Shown here in pieces: positions 37,223 through 46,570 of a stretch of DNA of 64,000 nt (positions are counted from its first letter, which is position 1; every line of letters begins with the position of its first letter). The notes below the pieces were generated by a model. It was given only the letters and a program-made list of their open reading frames with translations, was not told the DNA's origin and did not search any database. The position numbers and the translations under genes are program-made. The DNA comes from Niabella soli DSM 19437. GTDB lineage: Bacteria; Bacteroidota; Bacteroidia; Chitinophagales; Chitinophagaceae. Where the stretch lies: NCBI RefSeq assembly GCF_000243115.2, contig NZ_CP007035.1, positions 3,286,001-3,350,000 on the forward strand, written 5' to 3'.

Positions 37223-37555
37223 ATGAATATTGATAATACACAAAGCCAGATGCGGAAAGGGATTTTAGAGTTCTGCATTCTTTCCGTGATCAAAAGAGGG
37301 GAGGCTTACCCCAGCGATATCCTGGAGGAAATGCGCGCCGCGGGTTTACAGATCCTGGAGGGTACACTTTATCCCCTGCTTACCCGGCTGAAAAATGCGG
37401 AAATGCTTACGTATCGCTGGGAAGAAAGCAGCAGCGGGCCACCCCGGAAATATTTTTCCCTTACCGAAAAAGGAGAGCAGTTCTATAAAGAACTGGAGCA
37501 AACCTGGAACGAACTTTCTGTAGCCGTAAATACCCTAAGCAATAAAACCCTGTAA
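37223..37555 (+). CDS. PadR-family transcriptional regulator
   Basis: This 110-residue winged-helix protein consists only of the PadR DNA-binding domain. QMRKGILEFCILSVIKRGEA forms the first helices, LEEMRAAGLQILEGTLYPLL the recognition helix, and PPRKYFSLTEKGEQF the wing. It lies 16 bases before the PspC-domain gene. This padR-pspC order recurs in Bacteroidota and suggests it regulates its own operon, perhaps in response to envelope stress. It lacks the long C-terminal helix bundle of larger PadR proteins, as expected for the short subfamily. Confidence 0.93.
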   Translation: MNIDNTQSQMRKGILEFCILSVIKRGEAYPSDILEEMRAAGLQILEGTLYPLLTRLKNAEMLTYRWEESSSGPPRKYFSLTEKGEQFYKELEQTWNELSVAVNTLSNKTL

Positions 37556-37571
37556 CAACAAAACATAAGAA

Positions 37572-39746
37572 ATGAAACAGATCATAAACATACAATTGGG
37601 AGGACGCAGCATTGCTATTGAAGATACCGCAGCGGCAAAAGTAAAGCAGTACCTGGACAGCCTGCGCGCGCATTTTGCCAAAGAGCAGGGAAAGGATGAG
37701 ATCATTGCCGATATTGAAAGCCGTTTTTCGGAGCTGATGTTTGAAAAACTGCGCAAAGGCGCGCCGCATATCACCGAAGCCGATACAGATGAAATGATCA
37801 CCATGATGGGCCGCCCCGAAGACCTGGAAGAAGGCGCCGCAACAGCCGGGAAAAATCAGGAGCCGGATAACAGCTATGCCAATAGCTCCTACGGCAGCCG
37901 GAAACTGTACCGTGATGAAAATAACAAAAAACTTGGCGGGGTTTGCAGTGGTATTGCGCACTGGCTCAATATTGATCCCTCCATTGTACGGGTGCTGTTT
38001 GCCATCATTGCCCTGGGCGGTTTTGGTACCGGGGTATTTATTTATATCCTGTTGTGGATCTTCCTTCCCTCCCGGAACCTGGAAGGCTATAAAGGCAAAC
38101 GCCTGTTCCGCAACCCCGATGAAAAACAATTGGGCGGGGTTTGCAGCGGTATTGCGGCTTACTTTGGCAAGGAAACCCGCATCATCCGTCTGATCTTTGC
38201 CGCTCCGCTGATCCTGAGCATCCTGAACGGTATTTTAAGACATGGCGATTCCTGGTTCTTCCCCAATTTTATGTTTGGCTCCCTCACCGGAACCTTTATT
38301 GCCACCTACATTATTTTATGGATCGTGCTGCCGGAGGCGATCAGCCCTTACGAAAAAATGGAAATGCACGGCCAGCCGGTGGATCTGAACAGTATCCGCA
38401 ATAACGTTCAAAACTCCATGGGCGATGTAAAAGAGCGTGTAAAGGACTGGAGCAAAGAAGTAGCCGATTCCGCTTCCAAACTGGGACAATCAGGAAAAGC
38501 ATATGGACAGAATTTTGGCCGTGAATTTGGAACCGCCGCCGGAAGGGGCGCCCGCGGCCTGGGCTACGGCATTGCTATGGGTATAAAAATTATTTTCCTG
38601 ATCGTTTTTGGCACTATAATCTTCTCCTTGTTTGTTGCACTGCTTGCCCTGGTATTTAGCGGGTATGCCTTTGCTCCGTTTAATAATTTCCTTTGGACCA
38701 GCGACAATCAGCAGTTCCTTGCCTGGGGCACGCTGCTGCTTTTTATAGGCGCTCCCATCGTTGGCGGAGTAGTATGGCTGGTACGCACGATTTTAAATGT
38801 AACCACCCCCGGCAAGTACCTCAACTACCTGTTTGGCGGCTTGTGGGCCTGCGGCTGGGTGTTTTTGGTTTTGACGGTTTCAAGCATTTCGAAGGATTTT
38901 AAACGTTCCCAAACTGTTGAAACCCCGGCAGTCATAAGCCAACCCGGTAAGGGGAAATTGCTCATAACCGTATCTCAGCCGGAGTTGGAATATAAGGGCG
39001 ATTTTAGCTGGATGCGTAACCGCGATAACCGTATTAATGGTTTTAGCATGACAAAGGACACCTTAAAAATCTCGGACATCAATCTGCAGTTTGAAAAAAG
39101 CGACGATTCTTTGTATCATGTGTCAATCAGTAAACAGGCCCTCGGCAGCACAGATGAAGAAGCGCTGGCCCGCACCAATAAAATACAATATACCGTATCC
39201 TCTCAGGACAGTGTGCTTGACCTGCCAAGCGGCTATGCTATCGACAAAAGCGCCAAATACCGCCTGCAGCACGTGACTGTTGTTATTTCAGTGCCCGTTG
39301 GCAGGAAAATACAGATCGATGAAAGTGTCTTTCAAAAACTGAATCCGATGGATATTAATATTGAGGCCGATGGCAACCGTATTCGCCGGGTGCACCGTGA
39401 GCGGTTCCGTTACGAATATGAATCAGGCATAGAATATACGATGGATGCCGACGGTGACCTGGAAAGTGATAATGGTACGGTGATCAGCCAAAAGAACAAT
39501 TCAAAAAATGACAGCACCTATAAATGGACCGACGATTCAAAGAAAACAGACACCGCTTCCCATAACACCAGCGGCTACCGGTATAACAATTCAGCAAAAG
39601 ATACCGTTGCTACACAAAACAATACCTATCGTTATTCTGATGAAAAAGCAAAGCCGGCGGCTACATCAAAAGACGTGATCCACAAAGAGATCCTGCAAAA
39701 GGAAAAAGAACTGGAAGAACTGAAGAAAAAAGTGGACGGGCAATAA
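37572..39746 (+). CDS. Double PspC-domain membrane protein
   Basis: This 724-residue protein has two tandem PspC domains (about residues 112-170 and 176-260), each opening KKLGGVCSGIA or KQLGGVCSGIA and each with membrane helices (FIYILLWIFLP; TYIILWIVLPE). An N-terminal cytoplasmic part precedes them (MKQIINIQLGGRSIAIED to DDEMITMMGRPEDLEE-like residues). Further hydrophobic segments lie at about 336-360, 380-405 and 415-440. The soluble C-terminal region ends in a Ser/Asp/Lys-rich tail and the coiled coil EILQKEKELEELKKKV. PspC proteins are part of phage-shock-type envelope stress responses. Its job here is inferred from that and from the upstream padR. Confidence 0.9.
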   Translation: MKQIINIQLGGRSIAIEDTAAAKVKQYLDSLRAHFAKEQGKDEIIADIESRFSELMFEKLRKGAPHITEADTDEMITMMGRPEDLEEGAATAGKNQEPDNSYANSSYGSRKLYRDENNKKLGGVCSGIAHWLNIDPSIVRVLFAIIALGGFGTGVFIYILLWIFLPSRNLEGYKGKRLFRNPDEKQLGGVCSGIAAYFGKETRIIRLIFAAPLILSILNGILRHGDSWFFPNFMFGSLTGTFIATYIILWIVLPEAISPYEKMEMHGQPVDLNSIRNNVQNSMGDVKERVKDWSKEVADSASKLGQSGKAYGQNFGREFGTAAGRGARGLGYGIAMGIKIIFLIVFGTIIFSLFVALLALVFSGYAFAPFNNFLWTSDNQQFLAWGTLLLFIGAPIVGGVVWLVRTILNVTTPGKYLNYLFGGLWACGWVFLVLTVSSISKDFKRSQTVETPAVISQPGKGKLLITVSQPELEYKGDFSWMRNRDNRINGFSMTKDTLKISDINLQFEKSDDSLYHVSISKQALGSTDEEALARTNKIQYTVSSQDSVLDLPSGYAIDKSAKYRLQHVTVVISVPVGRKIQIDESVFQKLNPMDINIEADGNRIRRVHRERFRYEYESGIEYTMDADGDLESDNGTVISQKNNSKNDSTYKWTDDSKKTDTASHNTSGYRYNNSAKDTVATQNNTYRYSDEKAKPAATSKDVIHKEILQKEKELEELKKKVDGQ

Positions 39747-39759
39747 TGTCAAAAGCCGG

Positions 39760-40188
39760 TTAGGGCGCATGCCGCCTTTTTATGAGCGTTCCGTCCAGGT
39801 ATTGAATAATGAAAAAGCAACCTAACGCAAATAACAGTGGTCCCTTTAACGCTACCAGCAATGCAATCGCCTCTGTGGCTGCCTTGTTCCCAAAAACAAG
39901 CGCAACACCATAAATTATGGCTATGGCCAATACGATTGCGGCGGGCAGCAAAAGATTCCAGATAAACCGCCGCCTATATTCATTCCTGGTTTTTATTTTC
40001 CGGATAACATTAAAGGAGAAAGAATAGGAAGGCCCGGTTGCGGTTGTTTTTTCCTTCAGCGCCTTAAACAACATATCATACGCCTGCAGCTCATTGAGCA
40101 TTGATGGATCGTTGCTTTCCGGAACAGACCCGTGCATGCCGGCATCCAGCCATTCCTGTATTTTACTGTCGAGGTCTTTTTCTTTCAT
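39760..40188 (-). CDS. Membrane protein, probable anti-sigma factor partner
   Basis: This 142-residue protein has a soluble acidic N-terminus (LDSKIQEWLDAGMHGS, MLNELQAYDMLFKALKEK) and two transmembrane helices, about residues 72-92 and 103-128. Its start overlaps the stop of the ECF sigma gene by four bases (ATGA), the coupling expected for a sigma/anti-sigma pair. There is no zinc-binding HxxxCxxC motif, so the anti-sigma role is from context and layout only. Confidence 0.6.
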   Translation of the reverse strand: MKEKDLDSKIQEWLDAGMHGSVPESNDPSMLNELQAYDMLFKALKEKTTATGPSYSFSFNVIRKIKTRNEYRRRFIWNLLLPAAIVLAIAIIYGVALVFGNKAATEAIALLVALKGPLLFALGCFFIIQYLDGTLIKRRHAP

Positions 40189-40721
40189 TTTAGGTAACTT
40201 TTAAGTTTCTCCTTTAAAATTTTACGCGCCCGGAAAAGATAGTTCTTAACAGTGCCTTCGGGCATCCCGGTTATCTGCCGGATTTCTTCGTAGGACATTT
40301 CATTAAAATGATACAAGGTTACCACACTTCTATAGGCAACCGGCATTCCTTCAATCAACTTATGCACGTACCCGAGAATATCTTTCTGCTCTGATAATCT
40401 TTCCGGAGTTTCGGTTGTAAAATAAACCTCCTCTGTTATTTCAGAACGCCCCTGTTTTTTATGATCCCGTATATAGTTCAATGCTGTGTGGTAGGCTATA
40501 CGGGCGACCCATGTTGATAATTTAGATTGAAAAGAAAACTTTTCCAGATTATTGTATACTTTAATAAACACTTCCTGTGCAATATCCTCAGTGTCCGTTT
40601 TATTATCCACCAGCCTGTTCACTATATAAAAAACAAGCTGTTCATATTCTTTTACCAGCAGTTCAAATGCCCGCAAATCGCCCTTAAGCGCCAATGAAAC
40701 CATGTTTCTTTCATTAAACAT
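40185..40721 (-). CDS. ECF RNA polymerase sigma factor
   Basis: This sigma-70 family protein has region 2 (LRAFELLVKEYEQLVFYIV, DTEDIAQEVFIKVYNNLEKF, LSTWVARIAYHTALNYIRD) and region 4 (GMPVAYRSVVTLYHFNEMS, YEEIRQITGMPEGTVKNYLF). The start is set at ATG 40721 (MFNERNMVSLALKGDLRAF) because a TAnnTTTG box at 40744-40751 lies inside the longer open frame that runs up to 40853. The resulting 178 residues fit the family. It is co-transcribed with the membrane anti-sigma-like gene. The divergently oriented small membrane protein at 40901 may be a target. Confidence 0.92.
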   Translation of the reverse strand: MFNERNMVSLALKGDLRAFELLVKEYEQLVFYIVNRLVDNKTDTEDIAQEVFIKVYNNLEKFSFQSKLSTWVARIAYHTALNYIRDHKKQGRSEITEEVYFTTETPERLSEQKDILGYVHKLIEGMPVAYRSVVTLYHFNEMSYEEIRQITGMPEGTVKNYLFRARKILKEKLKSYLK

Positions 40722-40743
40722 ATCAACTGCTGTAATTACTGAA

Positions 40744-40751
40744 CAAAAGTA
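40744..40751 (-). promoter_or_regulatory. -7 promoter box (TACTTTTG) for the ECF sigma gene
   Basis: An exact TAnnTTTG match on the minus strand, 22 bases before the ATG at 40721. It decides against the longer frame starting at 40853. Confidence 0.55.
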
Positions 40752-40900
40752 AAAGCCTATAATACGGGCACATTTATCCCGGCCGGAACAAGACACAGCA
40801 ATCGTCTGAAATGTTGCAAAAAAAATTTCTTTTATTTCCGCAACATTCAGCACTTCTTTTGTGACTATTGATTATCCGGGTTTAAATAAAAAATAAAATT

Positions 40901-41236
40901 ATGAAAGATATTCTCGCGTTTTTTATGATCGTTGCCGTTGTTGCCATCCTTGCGGGTGTTGGTATTGAATTTATGAACTATTTATTAAAAAGACGTCTTA
41001 TAAGATCCGGGCAACTGGATGAAAACTATCTGCGCTTGTTGACCCGGAAAAACAATCTTTTATCTTCATTAAAATGGGGCATCTTACTATTCTTTGGAGG
41101 TACCGGTCTTATTATTATTGGCACGCTTGCTTTTGACTGGGAACAGTCACCCATTCCCTGGGGCATAGAAACCGTTTTTATTTCAGCCGGATTTTTGATT
41201 TATTATTTTATAGTATCTCACAAGCAGAAGGACTGA
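40901..41236 (+). CDS. Small inner-membrane protein, DUF6249-like
   Basis: This 111-residue protein has three hydrophobic segments (about residues 3-25, 55-75, 86-104) separated by a basic loop with LLKRRLIRSGQLDENYLRLL. The layout resembles the DUF6249 proteins often encoded beside ECF sigma genes in Bacteroidota, though I assign it only by form. It is divergent from the sigma gene. The 239 bases after it up to 41475 hold only a 6-bp hairpin (ACGAAC/GTTCGT, 41454-41471). Confidence 0.6.
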   Translation: MKDILAFFMIVAVVAILAGVGIEFMNYLLKRRLIRSGQLDENYLRLLTRKNNLLSSLKWGILLFFGGTGLIIIGTLAFDWEQSPIPWGIETVFISAGFLIYYFIVSHKQKD

Positions 41237-41475
41237 TGTTGTTTGGTTGCTATTGACCTGCAGCCTTATTTTCCCCGCACTCCTGCGTTTAGCGCTAAAA
41301 AGAAAAGTAATACTTTGTTGTTGCCGGGGAATTGTATTGCCCGGACAGTAGCCAGGTCTTTACTTATAATACTCCTCAATTTTTCAACCTGCAAAAGTAT
41401 TCCCTGGCCCGTAAATAAAGGTCGTTTACCGCTTTGGGATTGTCTTTAGCCGTACGAACCCATAAGTTCGTTTAA

Positions 41476-43917
41476 ATGATCCTTGTTATGATAACAAAGA
41501 AATTTTCACTTCTTTTCATACTATACTGTTTTGGCACCACGGCTCTTTTCGCACAAACAAACGATTCTATCTTAATCAAGGGGCAGATCACTGATTCATT
41601 GCAACAACCCGTTGCCTGGGCCACCGTAACGCTTACGAAAGGAGATACTATCATTTTTACGATTCCCGCTAATGCAACCGGCGTTTTTTCATTTGCTGCA
41701 AAAGAAAAAGCGGGTACATTGCTAACCATTACGAGCACCGCTTGTTTGCCATTCTCTACAACCATTCCCTGGGCACGGGCTGAATCGGGCACCCTCAATA
41801 TGGGCCGGATAATGTTGCAGCAAAAAGGAACGGCTTTGCAAAATGTAACGGTTACCGCAACGAAACCTTTAATAAAAAAAGAAATTGACAAACTGGTTTA
41901 CAACACGGAGATGGATCCGGAAAGCAAGTTCAGCAGCGTACTGGATATTATGAAAAAAGTTCCTTATCTGTCGGTTGACGGCCAGGAAAACCTCACGTTA
42001 AAAGGCAACAGCAGTTACCGGATCTTAATCAATGGAAAACCCTCGGGCATTGTTGATCAGGATCCGAAGAACTTTTTAAAGACCCTGCCCGCTTCCACTA
42101 TTCAAAGTATTGAAGTATATACGACGCCCCCGGCCAAATATGACGCAGAAGGATTGGGCGGGGTCATTAATATTGTTACTACCAAAAAAATAGGAGAAGG
42201 GTATAAGGGAACAGTTAACATCAGTGAAGGGTTTCCTTCCGGTGGTCCTTCCGGTGGTTTTTCTTTTACAGCCACACATAAAAAGCTGGGAGTTGAATTA
42301 TACGGCGGCGGCAACTTTGCTGAAAATGCCCTGGTAACAAATACTACCAGCCGAACGACCAGTGGCGATGTGCCCACCAACCTCAATGTTACAGGAAGCA
42401 ACAAGGGCCATAATAACGGCCGCTACCTGGGTACCCAATTCAGCTATGAGTCCGATTCGCTCCAATTATTCACCGCGCAGTTTAATCTAAACGGGTTCAA
42501 CGGAAGAAATAACAGCTACCGCAGTTCCATATTGGATCAGGGCGAAGCAATACTGCAACAGTTTATCCTGGCAGGCAATTCCAGATTCAATAATAACGGC
42601 CTTGATGCCGGCCTCAACTACCAATTGGGATTCCGGAATGATAAATCCAGGTTGCTCACTATTTCCTACCGGTATATGCAGTACAAAACCAACAGCGCCG
42701 CCAGCAATAGTTTTCTGGAGGCGATCCATTATCCCGTTCCCGACTATAGCCAGTACAACAATACAACAACAACGGAACATACCGGCCAGGTGGATTATGT
42801 CCAGAATATAAAAAAAATAAAAATGGAAGCCGGAATAAAAGCTATTTTCCGGGACAATAGAAGTGCCTTTAACACCCTGAAATATGATTCTCTTTCCGAT
42901 CAGTTTTTAAATGATCCCGCACAACGGGACGCCTTTGTGAATCATCAGGCTGTTCTTTCTGCGTACAACACCTATTCCTTTACATTAAAAAACTGGGGGT
43001 TTAAAGCCGGCGCAAGGCTGGAGGAAACCATTAATAATATTGATTTTGAGGCTACGCAAACAAAAGTGGCCCACAACTACTTTAACCTGGTTCCGTCCCT
43101 CGCCATTAATAAAAATTATACGAACGGAACCTATATCAGTTTCGGTTATAATCAACGGCTGAAACGCCCGGGTATTAATCGCCTGAACCCATTTGTAAAT
43201 ATGTCGGATCCTAATTTTATAAGCTACGGGAATCCCGATCTAAAACCCTCCCTGATCCATAGTTTTGACCTGGGCTACGGCAGCAATAAAAAACAAGCCA
43301 TAAACATCGGCCTTAACTATGCCTTTTCCAACAACCTGGATCTGAAAACCTCCCGTTATGATTCCGCCTCAAAAATCACTTATACTACCTATGACAATTC
43401 AGGTAAAATTGCAGCCCTGATGCTCAATGCCAACTTTAATCTGGCCCTTACCAAAGCGCTGCGAACCGTTATTAACGGCAACATAGGCAATTTCTGGATC
43501 CAAAGCGCCGTTGATGAGCGGCTCGCAAAAACACAACAACTACTGTACAGCGCAACCCTCTCCAATAGTTATACCTTTAAAAATGACTGGATCGTCAGCG
43601 CCTCTTTGTACCTATATGGAAAAAACCTGGCGCCCGCACAGATACAGGGAACCGTCAATGGATATATAGCCTCCGGCTTTAGTATGAGTAAAAGCCTGCT
43701 AAAGAAAAAACTATCCTTCTCTGCATATATCAATAACCCCTTTACAAAATTCAGAAACAGTCGCACGGAAATCGTGTCATATGATTTCATTGAAATAAAC
43801 AGCAACCAGCAGTATTTTAGAAAAGCGGGGTTCAGTATTAATTACCGGTTTGGAAAATTGAAAAAGGATATTCTAAAAAATAAACGGGGTATCAACAATA
43901 ATGATATCTCCAATTAA
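41476..43917 (+). CDS. Outer-membrane beta-barrel TonB-dependent receptor
   Basis: The 813-residue product has a signal peptide (MITKKFSLLFILYCFGTTAL from the second ATG at 41488, probably the better start). A carboxypeptidase-D-like domain follows (LIKGQITDSLQQPVAWATV), then a plug region with ILDIMKKVPYLSVDGQENLT, YRILINGKPSGI and PAKYDAEGLGGVINIVT, and a long barrel of the OMP_b-brl_3 type. This subfamily is distinct from SusC and usually has no SusD partner. The substrate is unknown. It is probably co-transcribed with the NTF2-like gene, whose frame begins at its 3' end. Confidence 0.88.
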   Translation: MILVMITKKFSLLFILYCFGTTALFAQTNDSILIKGQITDSLQQPVAWATVTLTKGDTIIFTIPANATGVFSFAAKEKAGTLLTITSTACLPFSTTIPWARAESGTLNMGRIMLQQKGTALQNVTVTATKPLIKKEIDKLVYNTEMDPESKFSSVLDIMKKVPYLSVDGQENLTLKGNSSYRILINGKPSGIVDQDPKNFLKTLPASTIQSIEVYTTPPAKYDAEGLGGVINIVTTKKIGEGYKGTVNISEGFPSGGPSGGFSFTATHKKLGVELYGGGNFAENALVTNTTSRTTSGDVPTNLNVTGSNKGHNNGRYLGTQFSYESDSLQLFTAQFNLNGFNGRNNSYRSSILDQGEAILQQFILAGNSRFNNNGLDAGLNYQLGFRNDKSRLLTISYRYMQYKTNSAASNSFLEAIHYPVPDYSQYNNTTTTEHTGQVDYVQNIKKIKMEAGIKAIFRDNRSAFNTLKYDSLSDQFLNDPAQRDAFVNHQAVLSAYNTYSFTLKNWGFKAGARLEETINNIDFEATQTKVAHNYFNLVPSLAINKNYTNGTYISFGYNQRLKRPGINRLNPFVNMSDPNFISYGNPDLKPSLIHSFDLGYGSNKKQAINIGLNYAFSNNLDLKTSRYDSASKITYTTYDNSGKIAALMLNANFNLALTKALRTVINGNIGNFWIQSAVDERLAKTQQLLYSATLSNSYTFKNDWIVSASLYLYGKNLAPAQIQGTVNGYIASGFSMSKSLLKKKLSFSAYINNPFTKFRNSRTEIVSYDFIEINSNQQYFRKAGFSINYRFGKLKKDILKNKRGINNNDISN

Positions 43918-43927
43918 AACAATAAAA

Positions 43928-44416
43928 ATGAAAAAGATAATCATTGCCGGGTTTGCATTATTACTTTACGCTTCCGGAAAAGCCCAGGTAAGCGACACCA
44001 CCTCGCTTTTCAAAACCATGAAACACCTGGATAGCCTGTTATTTGAAACAGGTTTTAATAAATGCCAGGTAAGTGTCTACGACAATATCGTTAGCGATGA
44101 CCTGGAGTTTTATCATGATGTGGGCGGCATCACTTCCGGCAAAGCCGCCTTTAAAGCATCCATACAAAATAACATCTGTAATAATTCCGATCAACCCAAA
44201 CGAAGGCTGGTTAAGGGTTCTATGCAAGTGTACCCGCTTTATAAGAATCAACAACTATATGGTGCGATACAGGAAGGCCGTCATGTTTTTTTTATATTAT
44301 CCAATGGACAATACAAAAAATCGGGCACCGCTAAATTCACGGAACTATGGTTACTGGAAAATAACAGATGGAAATTAAAACGGGTATTGAGTTTTGATCA
44401 TAAAGCGGCGCAATAA
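43928..44416 (+). CDS. Secreted NTF2-like (DUF4440-type) protein
   Basis: The 162-residue product from ATG 43928 has a signal peptide (MKKIIIAGFALLLYASGKAQ). The mature domain fits the cystatin-like NTF2 fold: DSLLFETGFNKCQVSVYDNI, SDDLEFYHDVGGITSGKAAF and FTELWLLENNRWKLKRVLSF. Members are small ligand-binding or enzyme-like domains, and no catalytic role can be assigned. The frame is open back to 43901, overlapping the receptor gene, but that start gives no signal peptide. Confidence 0.75.
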   Translation: MKKIIIAGFALLLYASGKAQVSDTTSLFKTMKHLDSLLFETGFNKCQVSVYDNIVSDDLEFYHDVGGITSGKAAFKASIQNNICNNSDQPKRRLVKGSMQVYPLYKNQQLYGAIQEGRHVFFILSNGQYKKSGTAKFTELWLLENNRWKLKRVLSFDHKAAQ

Positions 44417-44456
44417 ATGATGCAGGTTCAAAAATGATTGCGAGCCGGTTTTGTAG

Positions 44457-44464
44457 TAAATTTG
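44457..44464 (+). promoter_or_regulatory. -7 promoter box (TAAATTTG) for the oxidoreductase gene
   Basis: An exact TAnnTTTG match 27 bases before the ATG at 44492. Its position inside the longer open frame argues against a start at 44438. Confidence 0.55.
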
Positions 44465-44491
44465 ATCATCTTTTTACTACAAACGGTTGCC

Positions 44492-45817
44492 ATGAACTCA
44501 AGAAGAAAATTCATTACCAATGCCTCATTGCTGACATTCGGCGGATGGGCCTTACAGTCCTTTAATACAAAAAACTTTTCACGCGGTAATATCGCTGCCG
44601 CGGACCAGATCAATATCGGCGCCATCGGCATTAACGGCATGGGTTGGTCAGATACATTATCTATGCTCAAAAATGCAGGAGTAAACCTGGTGGCGCTTTG
44701 CGATGTGGACAAAAACGTATTGAACAAACGCATGGCGGAGCTTTCAAAAAAGAATATCGATACGGCTAAAATAAAAACCTATGGCGACTATCGCGCCTTG
44801 CTGGATCGCAAGGATATTGATGCGGTGATCATTGGCACACCGGACCACTGGCACGCCCTCATCATGATCCACGCCCTGCAGGCCGGAAAAGACGTGTATG
44901 TTGAAAAGCCCGTGGGTAATTCTATTCAGGAATGCAGGACCATGGTGGCTGCGCAGGAAAAATACAATAAAGTGGTGCAGGCAGGCCAATGGCAGCGCAG
45001 CCAGCAGCATTTTCGCGATGCGATCGATTTTGTGCATTCCGGTCAGTTGGGCAACATCAGGACGGTAAAGGTTTGTTGCTACCAGGGCTGGATGAAGCCC
45101 GGGCCCAAAGTGGCAGACAGTGCGCCACCTGCCGGTGTGGATTACAAACAATGGCTGGGGCCCGCCAAAACCCGGCCCTTCAACAGCAGCCGGTTCCATT
45201 TTAATTTTCGCTGGTTCTGGGACTATGCCGGCGGGTTAATGACCGACTGGGGCGTGCACCTGATCGATTATGCCATTTTTGGTATGAACGCCCCCGTCCC
45301 CAAAACCGTTTCTGCTTTAGGTGGTGATTTTGCTTACCCCGATCTGTACCAGGAAACACCGGACACCCTTACTGCACTTTATGAATTCGACAATTTTAAC
45401 CTGGTTTGGGATCATGCCATGGGCATCGATAACGGCAATTTTGGAAGAGACCACAGCATCGCCTTTATAGGCAATAATGGCACCCTGGAACTGGACCGCG
45501 GCGGCTGGGAGGTGATCGAAGAAAAGCGCAGCGACAAAAAAGTAAGCGTCGCCCGCAAAAGCCCTACCGACAACGGGCTGGATAAACACACAGAAAATTT
45601 TATTAAAGTAGTGCGCTCGCGCAAACTAAACGATCTGAACTGCTCCATACAAACCGGCGCCCATATCGCCACCGTTTGCCAGATGGGCAATATTGCCTTC
45701 CGCAGCGGCCAGAAAGTGGTTTGGGATAAAAACAAAAAGCAGTTTACCAACAACGGGTTGAACGCAAAATACATGATGGCTTCCTATAATAACGGGTATC
45801 AGCTACCGAAGATTTAG
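44492..45817 (+). CDS. TAT-exported Gfo/Idh/MocA-family oxidoreductase
   Basis: The 441-residue protein starts MNSRRKFITNASLLTFGGWA, a twin-arginine signal, so it is likely folded with its nucleotide before export to the periplasm. The N-terminal Rossmann fold (NIGAIGINGMGWSDTL) and the family's substrate-site motif VYVEKPVGNS are present, followed by GQWQRSQQHFRDAIDFV and DWGVHLIDYAIFGMN. Exported members in Bacteroidota include glycosidases that work through an NAD redox cycle and dehydrogenases of sugars or inositols. Which applies here is not clear. No carbohydrate-transport genes are adjacent. Confidence 0.88.
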   Translation: MNSRRKFITNASLLTFGGWALQSFNTKNFSRGNIAAADQINIGAIGINGMGWSDTLSMLKNAGVNLVALCDVDKNVLNKRMAELSKKNIDTAKIKTYGDYRALLDRKDIDAVIIGTPDHWHALIMIHALQAGKDVYVEKPVGNSIQECRTMVAAQEKYNKVVQAGQWQRSQQHFRDAIDFVHSGQLGNIRTVKVCCYQGWMKPGPKVADSAPPAGVDYKQWLGPAKTRPFNSSRFHFNFRWFWDYAGGLMTDWGVHLIDYAIFGMNAPVPKTVSALGGDFAYPDLYQETPDTLTALYEFDNFNLVWDHAMGIDNGNFGRDHSIAFIGNNGTLELDRGGWEVIEEKRSDKKVSVARKSPTDNGLDKHTENFIKVVRSRKLNDLNCSIQTGAHIATVCQMGNIAFRSGQKVVWDKNKKQFTNNGLNAKYMMASYNNGYQLPKI

Positions 45818-45844
45818 CTTATGGGCACTTTTATTTTTGCCAGA

Positions 45845-46036
45845 TCAATTTAATCCTGCTGCTTCGATAAACTTTTCCCGGCTCAAGTCGCTCATAACGG
45901 TGATGCTATTGGGGTGTACGGTTCCTTTCTGATCTATTACAACATAGGTTGGATAACCGCCCTCTGCATTTAACTTCTTCCGGAGCGCCGCTTCCAACTC
46001 CTGGTTAATGAAGATATGCGTGCCGAAAGGTTTGTC
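45845..46036 (-). pseudogene. C-terminal remnant of a thioredoxin-like (TlpA-type) protein
   Basis: On the minus strand, 62 codons read DKPFGTHIFINQELEAALRK and GGYPTYVVIDQKGTV, the cis-proline strand region of a thioredoxin fold. They end SREKFIEAAGLN and a stop at 45847-45845. A stop codon lies immediately upstream, and no start, signal peptide or CxxC is present, so it is a truncated relic. A full-length thioredoxin-like gene of this type lies nearby at 47293-48399. Confidence 0.7.
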
Positions 46037-46091
46037 TTATTTTGATTTCTGCAAGCTTTCCGATATCTTAGAGTTCCGGACACTAAGATAA

Positions 46092-46568
46092 ATGAAAATA
46101 CCTTCTAAACTATTTCTTCTGATTTTTTTGTTGTACTGTCAAAAGGACGCGGCAGCACGAATACACATCCGCTACAGCAGTTATCAGGAATTAAAACCGG
46201 CGGCGGACCTGCCCAATACAACAACTTATCTTATTACAAAAGAGCCGGGCTGGAAAGAAGATCACTATCTGGACCTGGCTACACTTACTGTCGAATACGG
46301 ATTTAATAAAATAATTCCTATCTGGGTAAAAGAGCCGCCCCGTCTGGTGGGTTATGATAAGCTAACGGGGAAGTATTATGAATTGAGTCCGGAAGAGCTT
46401 CATATAATATTAAAAGAAAATAGCCTGGATGCAAAACAACTGCTCCGGATTAGTTTTTATAAACGGCATGGCGGCAAAGTTTTTGCAGGGATCCTGGTAG
46501 TGCTCATCATTTACGGACTTATGCCCACACGCACCCGTAAAAAAATAATTACACCACAAAAAATATAA
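46092..46568 (+). CDS. Envelope protein of unknown function with one C-terminal helix
   Basis: This 158-residue protein has an N-terminal signal-like stretch (MKIPSKLFLLIFLLYC) and a transmembrane helix near 130-146 (VFAGILVVLIIYGLMP) followed by a basic tail TRTRKKI. The region between is hydrophilic and would lie in the periplasm (TTTYLITKEPGWKEDHYLDL, LVGYDKLTGKYYELSPEEL). I do not recognise a family. It ends two bases before the next gene, so the two are one operon. Confidence 0.6.
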   Translation: MKIPSKLFLLIFLLYCQKDAAARIHIRYSSYQELKPAADLPNTTTYLITKEPGWKEDHYLDLATLTVEYGFNKIIPIWVKEPPRLVGYDKLTGKYYELSPEELHIILKENSLDAKQLLRISFYKRHGGKVFAGILVVLIIYGLMPTRTRKKIITPQKI

Positions 46569-46570
46569 CT

